Assembly (NCBI GenBank): GCA_949316495.1
Contig: OX439003.1
Location: forward strand, 48,991,725 to 49,055,724
Direction of reading: 5' to 3'
DNA: 64,000 nucleotides
DNA from: Amphiduros pacificus
Taxonomy: Eukaryota > Annelida > Polychaeta > Phyllodocida > Hesionidae
This document shows, in pieces, positions 59,001-64,000 of this stretch. Made by a program: the position numbers and the translations under genes. The notes under the pieces are model-generated. The model made no database searches and was not told the DNA's origin. It was given only the letters and a program-made list of their open reading frames with translations. Numbering within the stretch: position 1 is the first letter of the stretch; each line of letters opens with the position of its first letter.

Positions 59001-61863
59001 GTAAAAATATAACACTGCACTTTGATATATTTTGACAGTTATATTTGAGATGTTTCAAATAAAGGTCTGGTTGTTTATATACAGTTGTGAATGTAAACAA
59101 TCTTCAGTCTTGTTTGGGGTTTAACTAATTACAGGATGGCGATGTTCAGAAATTATTTGTACCTTGGTCCTGCTGTAAACTTCTGCCAGATGCAAACATT
59201 TTGACACAGGAACCTATAAATGGAACTGTGTGCCAATCAGAAGCTGAGGTCGGGACTTTCAGACCGTCCCAACTCCACACCAAGGTATGTAGATGTCTGT
59301 GTCAATAAAGGTATGTATATGTCTGTGTCAATAAAGGTATGTAGATGTCTGTGTCCACTAAGGTATGTAGATATCTGTGTCAACTAAGGTATATAAATGT
59401 CTGTGTCCACTAAGGTATGTAGATGTCTGTGTCAACTAAGGTATGTAGATGTCTGTGTCCACTAAGGTATGTAGATGTCTGTGTCCACTAAGGTATGTAG
59501 ATATCTGTGTCAACTAAGGTATATAAATGTCTGTGTCCACTAAGGTATGTAGATGTCTGTGTCCACTAAGGTATGTAGATGTCTGTGTCCACTAAGGTAT
59601 GTAGATGTCTGTGTCCACTAAGGTATGTAGATGTCTGTGTCCACTAAGGTATATAGATGTCTGTGTCCACTAAGGTATGTAGATGTCTGTGTCCACTAAG
59701 GTATATAAATGTCTGTGTCCACTAAGGTATGTAGATGTCTGTGTCCACTAAGGTATGTAGATGTCTGTGTCCACTAAGGTATGTAGATATCTGTGTCCAC
59801 TAAGGTATGTAGATGTCTGTGTCCACTAAGGTATGTAGATGTCTGTGTCCACTAAGGTATGTAGATGTCTGTGTCAACTAATAAGGTATGTAGATATCTG
59901 TGTCCACTAAGGTATGTAGATGTCTGTGTCCACTAAGGTATGTAGATGTCTGTGTCCACTAAGGTATGTAGATGTCTGTGTCCACTAAGGTATGTAGATG
60001 TCTGTGTCCACTAAGGTATGTAGATATCTGTGTCCACTAAGGTATGTAGATGTCTGTGTCCACTAAGGTATATAGATATCTGTGTCCACTAAGGTATGTA
60101 TATGTCTGTGTCAACTAAGGTATGTAGATATCTGTGTCCACTAAGGTATGTAGATGTCTGTGTCCACTAAGGTATATAGATATCTGTGTCCACTAAGGTA
60201 TGTATATGTCTGTGTCAACTAAGGTATGTAGATGTCTGTGTCCACTAAGGTATGTAGATGTCTGTGTCCACTAAGGTATGTAGATGTCTGTGTCCACTAA
60301 GGTATGTAGATATCTGTGTCCACTAAGGTATGTAGATGTCTGTGTCCACTAAGGTATGTAGATGTCTGTGTCCACTAAGGTATGTAGATGTCTGTGTCCA
60401 CTAAGGTATGTAGATATCTGTGTCCACTAAGGTATGTAGATGTCTGTGTCCACTAAGGTATATAGATATCTGTGTCCACTAAGGTATGTATATGTCTGTG
60501 TCAACTAAGGTATGTAGATGTCTGTGTCCACTAAGGTATGTAGATATCTGTGTCAACTAAGGTATATAAATGTCTGTGTCCACTAAGGTATGTAGATGTC
60601 TGTGTCCACTAAGGTATGTATATGTCTGTGTCAATTAAGGTATGTAGATGTCTGTGTCCACTAAGGTATGTAGATGTCTGTGTCAACTAAGGTATGTAGA
60701 TATCTGTGTCCACTAAGGTATATAGATATCTGTGTCCACTAAGGTATGTAGATGTCTGTGTCAACTAAGGTATGTAGATGTGTGTCAACTAAGGTATGTA
60801 GATGTCTGTGTCAACTAAGGTATGTAGATATCTGTGTCCACTAAGGTATGTAGATATCTGTGTCCACTAAGGTATGTAGATGTCTGTGTCAACTAAGGTA
60901 TGTAGATATCTGTGTCAACTAAGGTATATAGATGTCTGTGTCCACTAAGGTATGTAGATATCTGTGTACACTAAGGTATGTAGATATCCATGTCGACCAA
61001 GGTATGGAGATGTCTGTATGACTTGATTTACCATATATATATATATTTCACAATTTATATATTTCACAATTTTTTTAATGATCGTATCCAGAGGCACTCA
61101 TTACTTTCTCCAATTAAGTGCAGACAAAGACATAAACAATAATTAATTAGACAAATCAATCAGCATTGTTCATATAGTAAAATGGCTCCTCAAAGTTTGT
61201 ACCATTGTTCAAATTATAATATAAATTCATGAAATACCTTTTGATCCAAGACCAGTGATCACGAATAATCGAACGAAGTTTGTTAGCGAAACTAAATTTG
61301 CAAAATGCTATTAAAATAGCTAACAGTGGTCATAACGTGTTTTTACTACAAGTAAAATATGACGTAGTCATGACGTGTTTTTATGACTGACTGTGGTGGC
61401 GAAAAATAAGGACAAAACAATGAGAAAAGTGGACCATGTCTTCAGATAATTGTAGATGTTACTTGATACTGATGTGCTATTATTTTTAACAGGGATGCTA
61501 TCAAAAGTTGGAAGAATGGGTAAAATTGAATGCTAAACTAGTTATTGGAATTGGAGTTGGAATAGCTTGTGTCCAGGTAAAATATCTGACTCAATCTGAA
61601 TTCAAACCTTGTCTATCTGTTCCTGTTAACCTACTGTAATTGATATTACTATTTATTTTAATTCAACTAATATAAGTGCATACCATAAACATCTAGCTTA
61701 CATAAGTGCATATAGAAGTTATAATTATCTAACGTATCTAAAACAATAAAATGTTATTGATAAAGTAATGTTTTTCATTTTATTTCAGTTGCTAGGATTG
61801 ATATTTGCTGGTTATCTAATCAAGAAGATTCATGATGAGAAAATGGTTGGGGTTATTGCTTGA
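49939..61863 (+). CDS. tetraspanin, complete, 276 residues
   Basis: Nine exons join entirely in phase 0. Four membrane helices lie at about residues 11-36, 60-82, 89-113 and 239-263. The large extracellular loop (about 114-238) has CCG at 153-155, PWSCC with C187/C188, C207 and C226: the six-cysteine pattern of tetraspanins. N137 and N203 are N-glycosylation sequons. Membrane-proximal cysteines (C9, the FCGCCG cluster, RC and YC) are likely palmitoylation sites. Tetraspanins organise integrins, proteases and receptors in membrane microdomains. The start is supported by an in-frame TAA at 49885-49887 and a good context (AAAATGG). The N-terminal NFIFWLSG..LGLGIWL and GFCGCCGAVRES resemble the CD151/CD9-like group, but I cannot name the orthologue. 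Confidence 0.95.
50089..50295. repeat. 207-bp direct repeat flanking the 41-bp array, copy 1
   Basis: GTGCTGCCTGTTATCAAATT through ATACATAAAATGAGTT is repeated almost unchanged at 51798-51994. Copy 1 has a run of about 17 G near 50110, where copy 2 has six. Confidence 0.9.
50316..51612. repeat. 41-bp minisatellite, about 31 copies, in tetraspanin intron 1
   Basis: The unit contains GGGGAACTATGTCACATGCA then TTCTATAAGGTGTGTTGGTC, with period 41 measured at 50761 and 50802. Early copies have CATGTATTC and TATGGTCTG variants. Open frames across it are artefacts. A 16-base remnant of the unit also follows the second flanking repeat at 51995-52010. Confidence 0.95.
51764..52047. repeat. second 207-bp copy framed by a 37-bp direct repeat
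   Basis: ACATACATATTCAAA and ATTATGTACGATTTAGGTGC occur at 51764-51800 and 52011-52047, on either side of the second copy (51798-51994) of the repeat that precedes the 41-bp array. Confidence 0.85.
52048..53473 (+). other. remainder of tetraspanin intron 1
   Basis: AT-rich, with no exon, RNA or clear repeat. An 84-codon open frame at 52133-52387 has no splice support or recognisable domain. Confidence 0.6.
53474..53545 (+). CDS. tetraspanin exon 2
   Basis: The acceptor CACTTCAG ends at 53473 and the donor TTGAG|GTAAAT lies at 53545/53546. It encodes LSGTAMLGLGIWLVVDKSV and the start of the small extracellular loop. Confidence 0.93.
53525..53605. repeat. three-copy repeat spanning the exon 2 splice donor
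   Basis: CTAACATACATTGAGGTAAA, CTTACATTCATTAAGGTAAA and CTAACATACATTAAAGTACA follow each other at 26-28 base spacing. The first contains the real exon end and donor. Confidence 0.8.
53786..53923 (+). CDS. tetraspanin exon 3
   Basis: The acceptor CTTCCACCAG ends at 53785 and the donor GCCGTG|GTAAGT lies at 53923/53924. It encodes TM2 with GFCGCCGAVRESRCLLAV, the conserved intracellular loop. Confidence 0.95.
54457..54896. repeat. 42-bp minisatellite, about 8 good copies, in tetraspanin intron 3
   Basis: The unit contains AGTCCAGATATCTAGGTTCC then TTGTATATCGCTTTTGTTCT, with period 42 (54545, 54587). Flanking copies are degenerate. A 14-residue repeated frame (YIAFVLKSRYLGSL) is an artefact of the period dividing by three. 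Confidence 0.93.
54937..55011 (+). CDS. tetraspanin exon 4
   Basis: The acceptor CTATTTTAG ends at 54936 and the donor AAAAGG|GTAAGC lies at 55011/55012. It encodes TM3 (YCVLLLLVIAAEIAAGAI), with the conserved glutamate. Confidence 0.93.
55497..55595 (+). CDS. tetraspanin exon 5
   Basis: The acceptor TTATTTCAG ends at 55496 and the donor ATTGAT|GTGAGC lies at 55595/55596. It encodes the first helices of the large loop (VEDFLVGNLQDQMQKHYATN), with a glycosylation site at N137. Confidence 0.92.
55596..58842 (+). other. tetraspanin intron 5
   Basis: This 3.2-kb intron carries a fragment of the TIR element (56130-56170), dispersed-repeat pieces (56360-56560 and 56960-57060), and an inverted pair AAAGTCCGTCAATTT (57520-57534) / AAATTGACGGACTTT (57599-57613). 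No exon is supported. Confidence 0.7.
58843..58914 (+). CDS. tetraspanin exon 6 (CCG motif)
   Basis: The acceptor TTGTTGTAG ends at 58842 and the donor GCAAGG|GTGAGA lies at 58914/58915. It encodes LQCCGVRQADEWEQSKWF, which carries the diagnostic CCG. Confidence 0.95.
59135..59284 (+). CDS. tetraspanin exon 7
   Basis: The acceptor AATTACAG ends at 59134 and the donor ACCAAG|GTATGT lies at 59284/59285. It encodes VPWSCCKLLPDAN, the N203 sequon and C207. Its donor is also the first unit of the 26-bp array. Reading into the intron meets a stop after seven codons (59306-59308). Confidence 0.95.
59282..61013. repeat. 26-bp minisatellite of splice-donor units, about 66 copies
   Basis: The unit is AAGGTATGTAGATGTCTGTG plus TCCACT, with period 26 measured at 59581 and 59607. 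It begins at the last bases of exon 7, so almost every unit contains AAG|GTATGT. Variants are GTATATA, GATATCTG and TCAACTAA. It fills most of intron 7. Confidence 0.97.
61493..61576 (+). CDS. tetraspanin exon 8
   Basis: The acceptor TTTTTAACAG ends at 61492 and the donor GTCCAG|GTAAAA lies at 61576/61577. It encodes GCY (the last loop cysteine, C226) and the first half of TM4. Confidence 0.95.
61789..61863 (+). CDS. tetraspanin exon 9 (stop)
   Basis: The acceptor TTTATTTCAG ends at 61788. It encodes LLGLIFAGYLIKKIHDEKMV and GVIA, then TGA at 61861-61863. It gives the rest of TM4 and a short basic cytosolic tail. Confidence 0.95.
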   Translation: MLGLIFAGYLIKKIHDEKMVGVIA

Positions 61864-64000
61864 AAGATGAAATCAATGGCTTATGGCAACATATGCAATG
61901 TTAGTCATTACGAAAACAGAGATTCTGATCAAATGCATTCGGTGAATGTAGCATATTTCACTTTTAATTTTCATTTACTTGTATATGTTTACAAGAATGT
62001 TTAGATACACTAAGACCACATTTTTATTATCTCGGTGAACTGGCCAATCCAGGAAAAATGTGGATAAATCATCAACAACTAGATGGCACCACTTCCTCAA
62101 ATAAAACTGCATGAAGTGCACATGGCAATATGGCATATTATGGAACTTTCAGTTGAAATGTTAAGCTGTCATCAGACTGTCCCACGGATAATAAAATATT
62201 TAAAGTGGTAAATCACTTGTTTGAAATAGGAATAGAACATTGTGTAATTGAAAAGGTATCATATATAACGATTTATAACCAAGCAATAATTAATCGTATG
62301 AGTTACCAAATGAACTTGCCTTAACAGATTGGAATTAGTAAAACATTATTTTTAATATATATATATATATTTCTTAATTGCACATGAACATAACGGTATA
62401 ACATTGTACTCACAATTTACTGTATTTATAACTTTGAACTAGTCACATTTGCTGGTATTATATTGTTCTTTATTTCCGAGGGACCATTTCTCGGGGGGAC
62501 CATTTCAGATACCTATGATTCTAACTACCCTATTGAGGATGGTATAACCTTTGATGCATCATTTTGAATTAAGTAGAAGGACTAACCATATTTCATACCA
62601 TGGTTTGACCCGACCTGGGCCTCTAAAGAAGTTATCGATAAAGAATTTTTTTTCAAATGTAATATAATTGATTCACTTATCAGTTGAAGTTTTCATAAGT
62701 GAGAATGCATATATTATATCATGGAACCGTCCGAATGATAATAAAGGCTACGTCCTAACACAAGACTTATCCGTGATATTTATAATGTTTTGACAGTCTT
62801 ATCATATATGACTGATTATATTTTGAAGATGTAATAACAAACGACATGCCAAACATTTATAATATTATTAATGTTGTAGTGAAAATAAACATATTGTGGA
62901 TAATAAAAATATTGTGGAAAAGGAGTTTATAAAACGTATAAATCTAAACAGCGATTTCACACAACCAATTTATGTAATAAAAGGTCTTTATGTAAAAGAA
63001 AACAAGCGTTGTAGGTGTCATTTGGGATTTCTTATTAATGTTCTATGTGATTTGTTTCTCAATGAAATATATTTATGCAACAATAACTTTTGTGGCATAG
63101 TCTTTTGCAACACATAGATTTGGATTTTTGTTTATTATGTTAAACAATAAAAAAAACCTACATCTCAAAGAAAATAGAACGTATTTTAGTTCAAGATAAA
63201 ATGATATGAGACAAACTATTCTATGATTTTAAACGTTAATCTTAAGGTTATAATTACTTCATACAGATAAATAATGCAACATGCCCTTTTTGAGTAATTC
63301 ATTCATTCTATTTTCCAAAGCATCACCAAGGTCAATTGCCGGATATCATTTTTCTTCTTTAAGCATTATGACTTTAAAATGCCTTTGAGAAAAGGCCTGA
63401 CATATACAAGAGCCACACAAAGGTATGCACAGTATTGTGGGGCAGCAGACAATTATCACATATTTGCTGAGAACAATAAACAACAGGTTACACCTGCTAT
63501 TCCTTTCACTGAGAAGGTTGCCCCTTGCCAATAGCCCCCCCTGCCAATCTCTTTTTTCAATGATTAAATATAGAGGTGTTGTGAAGTTCTGGTTCCGGTA
63601 AAGTTGTACAGTTCCGGTGTGTACTTTTCAATGGGGAAAACGGCATGGAGATTGGCTATCGGCCTATGGGTGGGACTCATGGTTTGACTTTTTCAGAATT
63701 GGGAGGTGTGCAAAAATGGTATAGATTTGAATACTATTCTGGTCCCTGCATGGACTTTCAAGGCATTAAGGACCGGAATATTCAATAATATTGGCTTTTA
63801 TTATTAGAACTGTTGTTTACACAAATCGTGCACAATGAATATTTGAATTTATATTCATGAACTGCAACATATTTGTACTCATCACTTTTGATTGGCCAAA
63901 AGTTATCAATTATGACGTTGGATATGTACCTTGTTTTATAGTGTAAAGGTTACTTTTGTAGAGGCAACCTCCCTAATTGAACTTTTTTGTGTTCATAGAG
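61864..64000. other. tetraspanin 3' UTR and downstream flank
   Basis: Candidate AATAAA signals lie near 62191, 62740 and 62884; I cannot choose between them. No further gene is supported to the window end. A short ATG frame near 63632 starts MGKTAWRLAIGLWVGLM but stops at once and has no splice evidence. Confidence 0.5.

Noticed and set aside
63632-63690. Short frame MGKTAWRLAIGLWVGLM resembling a signal peptide
   Set aside because: It stops almost immediately, and no donor or continuing exon is visible before the window ends.

Overview
The window looks like nuclear DNA from an invertebrate animal, most likely a lophotrochozoan and probably a mollusc. The evidence is split genes with GT-AG introns, three animal gene families, AT-rich sequence with many simple repeats, and a tRNA-headed SINE whose tail resembles molluscan SINEs. 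The phylum is inferred from general knowledge; no search was run.

Three genes lie head to tail on the + strand. (1) A single-LIM-domain protein of the LIMD2/LIMA1 (EPLIN) type: probable non-coding exon 1 near 1265-1492, coding exons 12909-13052, 21471-21544 and 21991-22085, and a 3' UTR exon from 22457. (2) An SLC16/monocarboxylate-transporter-like protein in seven recognised exons, from about 32487 to a stop at 44022, with a polyA signal at 44558. Its extreme N terminus is probably missing. (3) A complete nine-exon tetraspanin of 276 residues, 49939-61863. All splice phases were followed by hand and are consistent. Most other open reading frames are repeat translations and are not annotated.

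The rest is dominated by tandem repeats and small mobile elements. Eight large minisatellite arrays (periods 53, 22, 17, 17, 34, 41, 42 and 26 bp, together roughly 10 kb) all lie inside introns. Seven of the eight are richer in G than C on the coding strand. The 26-bp array starts exactly at the 5' splice site of tetraspanin exon 7, so each copy carries an AAG|GTATGT-like donor; a small donor duplication is also seen at tetraspanin exon 2.

Intergenic DNA (about 24.1-32.4 kb and 44.6-49.9 kb) carries a SINE, a LINE reverse-transcriptase fragment, a Harbinger-like MITE, a TA-flanked inverted-repeat element inserted into a local repeat, a strong palindrome, CRE-like motifs and a local duplication. 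A 1.8-kb nested foldback element sits in intron 1 of the LIM gene. Three (TA)n tracts lie between inverted-repeat arms.

No rRNA, intact tRNA gene, CRISPR array, LTR element or intact transposase gene was seen. The three genes have no evident joint pathway. The most unusual feature is the intronic minisatellite load and its relation to splice donors.
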